DNA of 64,000 nt, taken from the NCBI RefSeq assembly GCF_029227915.1, contig NC_079884.1, positions 8,806,001 to 8,870,000 of the forward strand. The letters run 5' to 3'. The translations under genes were made by a program, and so were the position numbers. The notes under the pieces are model-generated. The model made no database searches. It was given only the letters and a program-made list of their open reading frames with translations, and was not told where the DNA came from. The stretch comes from Hydractinia symbiolongicarpus (lineage: Eukaryota; Cnidaria; Hydrozoa; Anthoathecata; Hydractiniidae). Below are positions 51,301 through 61,879 of this stretch, piece by piece (the stretch's first letter is position 1; every line of letters begins with the position of its first letter).

Positions 51301-54300
51301 GTTTCTGAAGAAAACTGAAAAAAAAGAAACATTAATTAATGATATTTAAATAACAAAAATTGAAAATCAAACAATAAAGGAAAGAAGTAAGACAAACTTG
51401 GGCATTGTCGTAAAATTCAGCAAACTCGATCATTAGATTGTATGCTGTAATAGGAAAAGCCAATTCCACCTGCAACAAAACAAAACAAAAAAATTCAATA
51501 GTTCACAGTCCAATATACTTCGAACGTTGGTAACAGTTAAAGGTACTAATACACCACACATTTACCTTGACTTCAGTTTGACCTTGAGTTAAAGTTATTT
51601 TCTTTGCTTTTTGCCATATGCCAGACCTATATAAAAGTATAAATTATTGAGCATGAAGTAAACAAACAAACAAAACATACAGGCAGGCACACATATTATT
51701 TTTATAAACATACTTATTCTTTAATTCAACAACTGATGGAACAGGTTTGTTGTTATAAAATAAATTGATTGTTTTAACCTAAAAGAAAGAACAGGGAAAG
51801 TTTTTACCTCAATAAAAATAGTTACAAACTGGTTTTTTTAGATATTTAACAAACTGATCCTTTTCACAAAAAAACACAGCTAGAAAACATTCACTACCAC
51901 GCAGTATGCTGTAACCATAGTAAAATTCACCATACTCTCCTCTTATTAGGCCATACAGAATGTATGACTCGAAATACAAGAGGACTTGATTGCGATTATT
52001 GATTTTAAGTTTTTAGGCAAACTATAGTCTCGCGCACACGCCAATCACCAATTTAGCACTCCCAGCAACGTTTGTTGACTGGGTTTATTGACAAACAAAT
52101 TTTTACCCTTTTAGGTTCGTTACGAAGAAAATTCTTACCATTTTAGCCCTTTTAATATCTGATATTTTTAAATTGAATTTCGAAATGGCGTGATTTGCTG
52201 ACAACTTGATGATCTGTGATTTTGTGGTATATCTAACATCTGACTTCAATGAGGATAATTTGTAGTTCTAAAAAAGAAATCCACATTTCTTTTGAACAGT
52301 TAATTTACAGAGTAAAGTAAAGTGTTCTTACAGCTGGTTGGTTGACATTTCGAGTTGGAGAATTTGTTTCATTGAGATAAGTAGGACCTTAGCACCTTAA
52401 AAAATCTGGAATAATAACAGGTCATAAGTATTAATAAAGAAACAGTAATCTTCTTCATTATAACGAACTGTATAAAATGGCCTACATTAAATGCAACTTC
52501 CGGATTGTTACATATCACACAAGGATCACTTTCCAAATAATACCCATCCAATTCCACATAGCTTTGCAACTTTCTAAAAGATTAATAAAAATAATATAAA
52601 AATAATACAAAAATAATATGAAAATAATATAAAAATAATATAAAAATAATATAAAAATAATATGAAAATAATATGAAAATAATATAAAAATAATATGAAA
52701 ATAATATAAAAAAATATAAAAATAACATAAAAAATAATATAAAAATAATATGAAAATAATATGAAAATAATATAAAATAATATGAAAATAATATAAAAAT
52801 AATATGAAAATAATATAAAAAAATATAAAAATAACATAAAAAATAATATTAAAAAAATATAAAAATAACATAAAAAATAATATAAAAAAATATAAAAATA
52901 ATATGAAAATAATATACAAAAATATAAAAATACCATAAAAAATAATATTAAAAAAATATGAAAATAACATAAAAAATAATATAAAAAAATATAAAAATAA
53001 CATAAAAAATAATATAAAAATAATATGAAAATAATATGAAAATAATATAAAAAAATATAAAAAAAACATAAAAAATAATATAAAAAAATATGAAAATAAT
53101 ATACAAATAATATAAAAAATAATATAAAAAAATATGAAAATAATATACAAATAATATAAAAAATAATATAAAAAAATAAAAAATATTATATAAAATATAA
53201 TATAAAAAATAATATAAAAAATAATATAAAAAATAATATAAAAAATAATATGAGAATGACAGAAATAATAAAATTTACTGTTTAATAAACAATAAGTAGT
53301 AAGTCATTAAGAAAAATGAAAAGTACAATTAATAACCTGTATAAGCTAGCATTTGGATGCTTCATCAACATATTGTTTCCTTCTTTTAACATAGACATCA
53401 CACCTGACGCAAAATCCTTAATCTACAAAATAAAAAGAGATACTATAAATTATAATATAATAGAAAGTAAAGGTTGAATACTAATCAATATTGAATCATT
53501 CATACATGTATAAAAAAGATCTTAGTTTGACAACTAAAATTAGTACTTAAAATTGCAAATCAAATGAGATTTATATATATAAATATGATATTTTAGAGTG
53601 AAAAAGCTGTAGAAAGTTGCTTAAAATCAGGATTTTGACTGCTAGCTACAGATCTGACAATAAAAAACAGGAAATAAAATATAAACAACATTTTTGACGA
53701 ATTAAATTAGAAATAATACAAAAAAATAAAACTTTCTCCTGCCTTGTCAGTGAGGGAGTTATGTGATGTTTTCAGTATGAAAAACCCAAACAGATCAATA
53801 AATTGTGACGCCCTATGACCATAACTTGGAAGACTTTCCCATAAATTCCACATTTGCTCGATTAGCTGAGATTGTTGCTCTGGCTTGATGTTTCTTAAGA
53901 AAAAAGAAGATAAAAATTCAGAAACTAATGGGTAATTCAACCTAAAGAAAGCAAGGAGGAGAGCAGGTGGATCTTTTAAATCAAATACATGTATAGGAAG
54001 CACTTACAAGTAAATTGTGTGGATGAGATCGTGAACTCTCCATCTTAGCTGTGTTGAGTTTGATTCCAATAAGAAATGTTTCATAAAAGATACCAAGATT
54101 GGACCAAAACATCGGGAAAATACATGCTGTATCAATTCTACTGCAAATGCTGAAAATTTATACGCACTTTATCAAAAAGAAAAAGAGAAACATATCAAAA
54201 TTAAAATATAACAAATAAATATAAGATAATTAAAAAAATATGTTAGATGATTTTTACAATTTTCTTTCTGTTACTTTTAGTGAATCTTAGATTTGTTTAT

Positions 54301-55020
54301 ATATTATCTCGAAGGTCACGTCAAACGTTTACGAATGATGAAATATGATGATCTTCTCATGCCTTTATTTCTTCATCCCCAATGACTTTAAGTTTTAGAA
54401 CTCACATATTATCTCCCCTACCATTTTCAGATGAATTAACCTACTTTTCTGTTTTTCTTTCTTCTCAGATTTCTCATGTTTCTTGGTTGAATGACTTGTC
54501 AATGCCAGAATAATCAACTCAATAATTTTCGCGGATACATGGTCGTTTACTTGATAGCTTGCTTGTACCAAGAAGGGCAGGATAGCTAAAAAAATAATAA
54601 TAAATATTAGGTGGCCTAAAAAATTATAACAAATAAATATTAGATAATTAAAAACAAATCTAATTAAATTGGTGTGATAACAACAGTTACCTACCTTTCT
54701 CTTTCTTACAAAAGGATTGCCAATTATCATTTCTTGATGCAGCGATATCAATACAACCATTAATATTCTCAGTCTAATTTTTTTATAAAAGATACAAAAC
54801 GGAGTAAATAATTAGGACACGGTCATAAAAACAGTAAAATACAAAATTAGCATTACAAGAACCATCACAAACCAATATACTATAAGAATCTTGGTACGTT
54901 GATTTTAAAGAAAGACACGTTTGATTGTGACTTACCAATGACACTGTTTCTTCGTACGTCAGCAATACATTTCTACTGGGTAGATCATCCAAAGTAATTC
55001 CAGATAATTGAAGTAACTCC
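37297..55020 (-). CDS. UBR4: UBR4 E3 ubiquitin ligase, C-terminal 46 exons (5' part outside window)
   Basis: UBR4 is a giant N-degron and quality-control ubiquitin ligase. Exons 5' to 3': 54936-55020, 54695-54773, 54445-54585, 54008-54149, 53743-53941, 53337-53422, 52486-52573, 52139-52267, 51714-51778, 51566-51626, 51398-51469, 51208-51314, 50760-51024, 50009-50503, 49668-49850, 49273-49357, 48979-49100, 48039-48353, 47814-47854, 47545-47686, 47247-47328, 47039-47135, 46742-46818, 46615-46663, 46219-46285, 45770-45923, 45334-45552, 44988-45069, 44600-44873, 44324-44392, 44005-44123, 43856-43928, 43438-43541, 43190-43301, 42661-42792, 41974-42063, 41532-41735, 40488-40640, 40319-40353, 39829-40023, 39340-39424, 39102-39241, 38618-38708, 38204-38296, 37821-37887, 37297-37385. 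Phases agree throughout, giving about 1,950 residues without a stop. Family blocks: [10 protein letters not shown], the Cys-rich CPRCSAS...CGNC-like and [14 protein letters not shown] segments, [26 protein letters not shown], and TGGGGKHSN. The first exon begins at an internal acceptor in phase 1, so about 3,000 N-terminal residues, including the UBR box, lie elsewhere. Confidence 0.95.
39772..39824. repeat. (AGAC)n microsatellite beside a splice donor
   Basis: About 13 AGAC units. On the minus strand the array begins five bases into the intron after UBR4 exon 40, so the donor reads AC|GTAAGTCTGTCTGTCTG. Confidence 0.9.
40488..42063 (-). CDS. UBR4: UBR4 C-terminal zinc-binding catalytic module (exons 36-38)
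   Basis: Part of the UBR4 entry. Exon 37 holds [19 protein letters not shown], and exon 38 holds [15 protein letters not shown] and [14 protein letters not shown]. Together these give the Cys/His pattern of the unusual half-RING zinc finger that UBR4 uses to recruit its E2. All the Cys and His residues expected by comparison with the vertebrate sequence, as I remember it, are kept, so the ligase should be active. Confidence 0.8.
45292..45326. repeat. (CAA)n microsatellite
   Basis: About 11 units of CAA/ACA in the UBR4 intron after exon 27, ending eight bases from the splice donor at 45333. Confidence 0.85.
46355..46489. repeat. Perfect 60-bp inverted repeat with tRNA-like core
   Basis: Arms 46355-46414 and 46430-46489 are perfect reverse complements over 60 bases around a 15-base loop TGGGGACCGCGGATC. 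The loop and inner right arm include GGATCGAATCC, one base off the RNA polymerase III B box GGTTCGANTCC. The repeat lies in the UBR4 intron between exons 24 and 25. It may be two inverted fragments of a tRNA-headed SINE, or a foldback element. In a pre-mRNA it would form a long perfect hairpin. Confidence 0.93.
52576..53255. repeat. AATAATATAAAA-type minisatellite, about 680 bp
   Basis: A long low-complexity array of AATAATATAAAA and AATAATATGAAA units with frequent single-base changes and indels, filling most of the UBR4 intron between exons 6 and 7. It creates long Tyr/Ile/Phe-rich open frames on the minus strand that are not genes. Confidence 0.95.
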
Positions 55021-56347
55021 CTAAGAAAAAATTACCAACAGAAGTGTTATTTAATGTAATATATTTTATTATAAAATTTTTAAAAATTATTTTTGTCTTT
55101 GGAAATAATCAATTGTTAAGTGTGTGTTTAATATAGTATATTTATAGTAATAGAAAAGTAACAAGCTTTCAAAAGGGTTGAAATTCAACAAATAAAAAAA
55201 ATCATAGCCTGGGAATTAGAGCCTGGTGGCCTTATGGTAGAGCGTTCGCCTTCAGTGTAAAAGGTCTATGGTTCAAACGCCAGCTGAGTCATGCCAGAAA
55301 CTATAAAAGTGTGAGTTTAGGAGGAGAATAGGACTAATATCTTAGGCAGTTATCTAGTTGAGCGATTGTTTTCCTTGCATCCTCTCCCTAGCTCAAATGC
55401 AAGCTTTAAATGCAGGACCTTTATTGACAACAGTACCACAAGGAACTGAAGAGACTATCCTGGGAAAATAATAATAGCAATAATATTAATAGAATGTAGA
55501 GCTATAAAATTCATGTTGTTTGTCTCTTATGAATAAGATAAATATATGTTATTAATCACCTAACAGACCCTTGCGGTGACATTATTTGTGTTACAATGCA
55601 AAAAACATTCTACCTGGTGACAGGTGAAAACTTACAACAAAACAATAAGACAAGGGAAACAAAAACGTTTTTATAGTACAAAACAGTTTTGACTTGAATG
55701 TTCTGAATAGTTTTTAAAATAAGAAGAGAAAACATTAGAACTTAAAGTTAGATATCAACGAGTACGTATTTCCTATGAAACACGTAATACTTTTACCAAA
55801 ATATATTTTTTGTATATTTTCTGCATATTTTTACAATATATAAATAACACAGAGAAAAACAAGATTTTATTCATGCTAAACAACTTTAATTGAAAAATTA
55901 ATTAGTATTGAAATATTTATAGAATTATAGTGAAATAATAATTATAATGAAAAATTAGATCAAATTGAAACGCAATGAAAGAACTTATATAAGACAAGCT
56001 GGGTGTATAAAAACAAAATTCAATTTGAATATTTGTTTTTAAACTCAGGTGCAAAGCTTACAAATAATATATTTAATAGTAAACACACAAATATTGGAAT
56101 GAATTCATTTAAAACAGCCAGGAAGAAATGCGAAATTTCCTACCCCTAGAAACGCCTTATATAAAGGTTTATTTGGAGAGTTGTATCAAAAATACAAATA
56201 CCATGCAGCCATCAAAAGTGAAATATTGCATTTGCATTGGGATTCAGTAGCTTTGACTGGCTTAATTCTTGCAATAACAAATCACAACACAACATACTGC
56301 CACCAACTTACTAAAGCTCAGAAGAAATTTAACATTTGGTTAAAAAA
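55021..56347. other. DNA between the first visible UBR4 exon and the receptor gene
   Basis: No UBR4-like exon was found on the minus strand. It contains a SINE at 55219-55493 and, before 56348, the presumed promoter of the receptor gene. No clear TATA box stands out in this AT-rich DNA. Confidence 0.5.
55219..55493 (+). mobile_element. tRNA-derived SINE, second family
   Basis: The head reads like a tRNA gene: TTATGGTAGAGCGTTCGCC (A box, about 55232-55250) and GGTTCAAACGC (B box with two changes, 55270-55280). The body of about 180 bp has two short blocks that resemble the 30829 SINE (AGTTATCTAGTTGAGCG, and TAGCTCAAATGCAAGC). It ends in an AATAATAATAG-type tail. Confidence 0.75.
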
Positions 56348-58804
56348 ATGATAAGGCGGGTTTCCACTCAACCGAATGCGGTCGAATCGATCATTCGTTT
56401 AATGCTGCTTCTTTTATTGGTACAAACCAGCGATGGAATCACACAGTTTGAACCAATAGAATCTATGGATGGTAACTATATAATAATTGGTCTGTTTAGT
56501 TCAGAAACGTGCGAAGACAGTGATACTTTGCTTATGGTCGAAACTATGAAACATTCTGTGCAACACTACAACAATGAATTCAACCATCGACAGATTGAAG
56601 TGGGTCAAAATGTTAATATTTCAACAGGTTATAAGATATATGATGTAAAAGGTGATGAAAGGATTGTAGCAGATCTTGCAATAAACCTTGTAACACAGAA
56701 GTGTCCATGTCAAACAAGTCAGCTACCAAGTGTTATTTTAGGAATTATCTCTGGACTACCATGGAAATTAACAACAATGTTGGCAAATTTATTAGTCGCA
56801 TATAAAACACCAATCATAAGTATCCGTCCAAGTACACCTACCCTTGATAATAAAATTTATCCTGACTTTTATCGGACAAATCCTATACCAGAAGACCAGG
56901 CAAATATATTGATAAAGTTAGCATTACATTACAAGTGGAAATATATCAGTGTCATAGCCTCAGAAAATGAATATAGCAAGTACACTTACAGTTTAATTAC
57001 TGAAAATATGAAAGCACAAAACATATGCATAGCAATTGGCACATACATGCCAAAGGATAGAAAATCACTAAAAAATCTAATTGTATCAATGAAAAGTAAT
57101 ATATTTTTAGAAGTTGTAATACTCTGGGTATCAGTGCAAGATGCCAAATGGTTTGTGAAGATGGCTGATGAGATGAATTTGAACAAGACATTAGTAGGAA
57201 GCCCATCCTGGACAAAACACCCTTTTATCAATCAACTTAGTCCAGGCCTTAGTCAAGGCTTACTAGGTGTCACATTTGATGATGGTAGATGTCGCTATTT
57301 CGAAAGATCAATACATGACCACTTTTGGAACTTGAACGCAAATTCAAATGGAAAAATGCTCCACAATTTCTTTCTCTGTCAAAACATAAGTCAAAATAAT
57401 ACGAACATTACACTTCAAACCTTTGAACATAAATTTTCCTACGAAGCATTGATGATGGGGTGCGATATAGCAAACGCCGTAAAATCGTATACGTATTACT
57501 TCGGATGGCTCATACAGCATTTAACGCATGCCAACATCGTTGTCACTACACAAAGTTTTCAGCAGACAGTTTCAAATTACTACACACCGAAGATCTACAT
57601 TGAATACTTTTTTGGTTTTTCAACAAATGTATTTCTTACGATTGCTCAATACAATCAAGCAAAAAAACAAATCTCTCATAAAATATTCGCAAGAGCTTTT
57701 CGAATATTACATCTAATAAACCTCTTTGAAGTATATGACATCAATTTTACATGGATTGGATGGAAGTCTACTCCACCAAAGTCTGAATGTATCTCACAAT
57801 GCATGGCAGGTTATTATAAGTTACAATATTTAGACAAACCATGCTGTTCATATTGTATCCCATGTGCTGAAGGAACATTCAATAAAAACAGCACAAAATG
57901 CTCCATGTGTCCATACAATACAGTTTCAAACAAAACACACTGTATTCCGTTCACTAATCAATATTTCACATTAACAAATATGTTTGCAAAAATAACTCTT
58001 GTCATTACAGCACTTGGTAATTTTGCATGTATATTTATCATTGCAACATACATTTATTACAGAGATACACCGCTGGTTCGCTCATCATGTATGAAGAATT
58101 CCATTGTTCAATTTGTTTGTCATTGTGCTTTGTTTAATACACCAATTCTCTTAATTGGGGAACCAACAAACACCAAATGCATGATCTACCCTTTTCTTAC
58201 TGGATTTCTGTTCACAATCATTTGTTCCATGACATTGATAAAAACCATGCAGTTGCTTTTTGTATTTAACCAAAAATTGAGAATAACACAAAGAGAGATG
58301 TTCATAACAAAATCAACTGAAGCATTGACAGTTTTTTTACTGGTCTCTGTTCAATCAACATTGGCTGCTGCGTATTACTTAACAAACTCAAACACAATAA
58401 AAGAACATGCTGATGTTTTGACAATAACAAAATTTGTGTCCTGTAAAATCAAAGTACCATTATTTTTACAAATTTGTTATATAACCTTGCTTTCCATCAT
58501 ATGTGCTGTTCAAGGAATACGCGCAAGAAATCTTCCAGACAATTATAATGAGTCAAAGTTCATAACATACTCAATGTTTGCATTAACAATGTTTTTATTG
58601 GCACCTCTTCCATTAACATTTAATCAAGAGGAGAAGTATATATTTTCGATCACAACTTTTATCCACATTTCAAATTTCAGTACTTTATTTATTATGTATG
58701 GTTATCGATTGTGGATTATATTCATGCATCCAGAGCAAAATACTTTGAAAGTGTTTAAAGCAAAAGCTGCGCAAAGTGTTTTAAGCACTTTTAAAAAAAA
58801 CTGA
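56348..58804 (+). CDS. Class C G-protein-coupled receptor (glutamate/calcium-sensing/V2R-like), intronless
   Basis: An 818-residue receptor in a single exon. A signal peptide (LMLLLLLVQTSDG) leads into a Venus-flytrap ligand-binding domain starting GNYIIIGLF. A Cys-rich NCD3G linker follows (about 480-535, CISQCMAGYY to THC), then a seven-helix domain from about 545 to 785. Class C hallmarks are RDTPLVRSS in loop 1, ARNLPDNYNESKFITYSMF in loop 3, and HPEQN after the last helix. The ligand cannot be told from sequence: the pocket segment (SIRPSTPTLDN, ASENEYSKY) aligns with that of mGluR/CaSR receptors but lacks several of their residues. The ATG at 56348 has A at -3 and precedes the signal peptide. 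A paralogue follows 3 kb downstream in the same direction, so this is a tandem cluster, perhaps chemosensory (inference). Confidence 0.92.
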   Translation: MIRRVSTQPNAVESIIRLMLLLLLVQTSDGITQFEPIESMDGNYIIIGLFSSETCEDSDTLLMVETMKHSVQHYNNEFNHRQIEVGQNVNISTGYKIYDVKGDERIVADLAINLVTQKCPCQTSQLPSVILGIISGLPWKLTTMLANLLVAYKTPIISIRPSTPTLDNKIYPDFYRTNPIPEDQANILIKLALHYKWKYISVIASENEYSKYTYSLITENMKAQNICIAIGTYMPKDRKSLKNLIVSMKSNIFLEVVILWVSVQDAKWFVKMADEMNLNKTLVGSPSWTKHPFINQLSPGLSQGLLGVTFDDGRCRYFERSIHDHFWNLNANSNGKMLHNFFLCQNISQNNTNITLQTFEHKFSYEALMMGCDIANAVKSYTYYFGWLIQHLTHANIVVTTQSFQQTVSNYYTPKIYIEYFFGFSTNVFLTIAQYNQAKKQISHKIFARAFRILHLINLFEVYDINFTWIGWKSTPPKSECISQCMAGYYKLQYLDKPCCSYCIPCAEGTFNKNSTKCSMCPYNTVSNKTHCIPFTNQYFTLTNMFAKITLVITALGNFACIFIIATYIYYRDTPLVRSSCMKNSIVQFVCHCALFNTPILLIGEPTNTKCMIYPFLTGFLFTIICSMTLIKTMQLLFVFNQKLRITQREMFITKSTEALTVFLLVSVQSTLAAAYYLTNSNTIKEHADVLTITKFVSCKIKVPLFLQICYITLLSIICAVQGIRARNLPDNYNESKFITYSMFALTMFLLAPLPLTFNQEEKYIFSITTFIHISNFSTLFIMYGYRLWIIFMHPEQNTLKVFKAKAAQSVLSTFKKN

Positions 58805-59019
58805 TCATAGCTCGGTTTAGAGCTTGCTGTACATAATCTTAGGTAACATTAGAATTAAATGAAGCACATTTTTGCTCAAAAACCAGCTATTTTACATTAA
58901 AAATATTGCTTTTGATTTATTACAAAAGTTAAAAAACAAAATGTTTTATGTTAACTCAGTTTCTTTTAAATTACTAACAAAAAGTTATATACACAATAAG
59001 TTGTTCTTACAAATTTTCA

Positions 59020-59142
59020 TCTACATAAAAATACCTGCATACATCTGTCACACAAAATGGTACTGCTAGTATTGAGACACACACAATGCGGTATAAAAAG
59101 TGATAGGTGAACCTGTGCAATTTTCCACGGGCAACAAACTAG
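59020..59142 (+). mobile_element. Mini-Helitron (non-autonomous), plus orientation
   Basis: It starts TCTACATAAAAATAC after an A and ends CAACAAACTAG before a T. An imperfect stem CCTGTG/CACGGG lies about 10 bases before the end. The body aligns with the 36257-36396 copy, including CAAAATGGTA, CAATGCGGTATAAAAAG and ATTTTCCACGGGC. Confidence 0.8.
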
Positions 59143-61063
59143 TTTTTCAAATTTGCTTGAAAAAGATTCTGCACGGCTTAATAAGAAAACAAGAAAAGTT
59201 AAAAAATTTAGAATTAAATTTATGATTCATTTATTTGTTACAAACTTGTAAATATGTATGGTATATATCAAGTACTACTCTACTCACAAATATCTTTGTA
59301 AACAATCATTTTTATGTCAAAGTTAGAGAGGAAAAGAATCAACATTAACTTCGATAATAAAAATAAAGAAGATTAAACCAATAAGAGCAGATGTTCACCT
59401 GTCACAAAGCAGCATGCTGCGATGACAAAATTTATCTGTAGACAAAATGTAGAAGATGGTAAAACATAATTTAAAAATAAAGTAATACGTGAAGATATTT
59501 GTCAGTAGCTGGCCATATGCTTTCGTTGCAGCATGAAAGCTTGTGCATCTTCTATTATTACGTGTTAGTTAACACAGCTTATTCAGGGGATCCGAGGTTG
59601 ATTGATTTTCACGACATTCTAATTACAATTTTAGCTACAATTGGGTATTGCTTTAATTTTAATAACAACAAGAGAAAAAGGTTCTTTATAAAAATAAATT
59701 GCTAGAAATTGTAGGAACCTTACTTATTATTTCATGCCATTTTAAGGGATGTGAATGGTCTAAGTACTTAAAGTGGAATCTAAAAATATAACATGCTCAT
59801 TGTGTCTAAAATGTTTCCATGTAGATGGACCTCAAAGAATCATTGTGCAAAAAAATATACTTATGTCGTTATACTTTTCAAACTATAAATATTTATCCGA
59901 TCAGTGTCTTTAAAAATACCTGAATTCTAAAACACAGGAAGGATAGCTAACAAAGAAAAAATACACTGCGGAATGCATACTTCTATATATACAATCTATG
60001 AGTTATCCCTTTAGTATGTATGTTTTAAACCATCCCTATAGAGTATTTTGTGCTGTAAGGGCAAGTAGCATAAATTGAAGTGTACAGTTGATCTGCAATT
60101 TTAGATTGCATCAAACATTCTGACAAAGAATGAATTGCAGGAGCATTTTGACAAACTCGGTGTCTTGTGTCAATTAGAAGCAGTAAAACTGATGCAAGTT
60201 CTGTATGAATTTTAGATTGAAGCAACTTGAGCATAAGTAAGGTAAATAAATAGACGTCATGATTAAACTGCTTGCATTCCTTTAGCCTGCCTATTATCTG
60301 TTAACTACCGAATTGGACTATTTCTGCTGGTGTTGAACTGTGATAAGTGAAATAGAAATTTATTGCAGGTGATGAAAAACTTCATTAGTACTGTAATTAA
60401 AGTTATTTTAACACTATACATAGATGGGGGTCAGATCTGAAGAATGTTGAAAGGAGTTTAATGGACATTTAAAAGAGTATCTATAATTTATGATTAAGTA
60501 TCCATGGTGTAAGATACAGACAAGAATTACTGGAAAAGCTTATTATTCATCCTGTTGAATGTGTCAACAAATACTCAACTTTGTTTTTTCAGCCGGGCAT
60601 ACAAAATATTTTAAACCTGATGAAAAAACTGATAATACCCATTATTACCTGACTGATACAAAAATCCCGTTAGTATGAAAAAATCTGATGATTTAATTGG
60701 TTTACGGCTTATTTTAACAGGTCTTTGTATGAAGCCATACTAACCGGTTTTGGAAGCCATTATAAAAATGGTAACATAAAAACGTAAACAAAGAAAAAAC
60801 ATTTTCATAGCACACAAAAAATATAAAAGTGGTTCACTTAAAACCATCTTTTCGTTTCAATTCACATAAACAATGATTCGAATTTGTTTTGTGTACTTAC
60901 AAATTTTTAAAATCGAACGATCTTGAATTCGAAAAGTAGGAAAATCGAACATGCGTTTTTTCTTCCTTGTTGCCTTGGAAATAGAAACTTAAATAAAGCT
61001 ATGTTTGTTTTGTTCAGAAAGGAATATTTATTTGCAGACCAGATACAGTCAGGTTATAAAACA

Positions 61064-61197
61064 GATACTGGCCGGTTTTGATGTTGCACTGTAAAATACA
61101 ATACCCTCGGTCAAGGGCACAGACCTCGCAAGTTCAGTCTGTACTTTTGACCTCTGGCTTTGTATTTTGCAGTATAAAATCAAAACTGGTCAGTATT
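61064..61197. mobile_element. Imperfect palindromic MITE-like element
   Basis: Arms 61064-61124 and 61137-61197 are reverse complements at about 75% (roughly 15 mismatches in 61 by eye) around the loop CTCGCAAGTTCA. Core blocks are CCGGTTTTGAT, AAAATACAA and GTCAAGGGCACAGAC. There are no open frames. An old single-palindrome MITE is the simplest reading. Confidence 0.65.
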
Positions 61198-61879
61198 CGT
61201 TAAGTACAAACTGCTCAATTTTGAAAAAAAGTTCATAATTTTACAAAAATAAAACTCTTACAAAAATTGGTACTGTAAGTTTTTATGTATTTTATGTTAC
61301 CCATTTTTCGAAGTATAGGTATTATCAATTCTCAATAGAAACGTAAGTTGTAGATATGCATTTCTTTATATGTGTGTTCATTCATATGTATCAGATTGTT
61401 TACAAATATTAAAACAAAAATAAAGAAAAGGTGTCGAAAATGTAATTTTTAAAGCTACAAGAAAATGTAAATAAATTTAGGCCAGGTGAATTTTTTTAGC
61501 AAATAAAAGAAAATAAAAATGAAAAAAACAAAAAAAAAACAAAGAAAACATTATACATTAGTTTGCTTTGATATCTATTTTTTTAAAGAACTGAATATAA
61601 ATTAAATACACTAAGGTGCAAATTTATACCATAAAATAACACATAAAGCATAAATTAAACTTATTAAACAAAAAATAAATAAAAGGATTGTATAGTTAAA
61701 AAGAAACTTTATTAGGTAAAAGATCTCCATGGTGGAATTATTTTTTTCTTACTATTATCAATTAAAGCGAAGCAATATGTTGATTAAGTGTGCAAGGTTT
61801 AGTAAAAAAGTTTCCAACAGTTGGTAAATTTTGTTAAAAACAGATAAAATCATTGTAAGCTACACGCCTCTTTAAAATA

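Larger units (their letters stand above)
58805..61879. other. Spacer between the two receptor genes
   Basis: About 3 kb without a gene. It contains a mini-Helitron (59020-59142), a short inverted pair built on CCGTTAGTATG near 60670 and 60745, and an imperfect hairpin element (61064-61197). No remnant of a further receptor copy was seen. Confidence 0.55.

Noticed and set aside
52515-53150. Minus-strand 211-codon Tyr/Ile/Phe-rich open frame
   Set aside because: It is produced by the AATAAT minisatellite, overlaps a real UBR4 exon in another frame, and has no protein-like composition.
55219-55290. A functional tRNA gene at the head of the SINE
   Set aside because: The B box has two changes, I could not form an acceptor stem, and the sequence continues into a SINE body and tail.
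56336-56347. A start codon for the first receptor at 56336
   Set aside because: That codon is TTG. The first ATG in frame is at 56348, with A at -3 and directly before the signal peptide.
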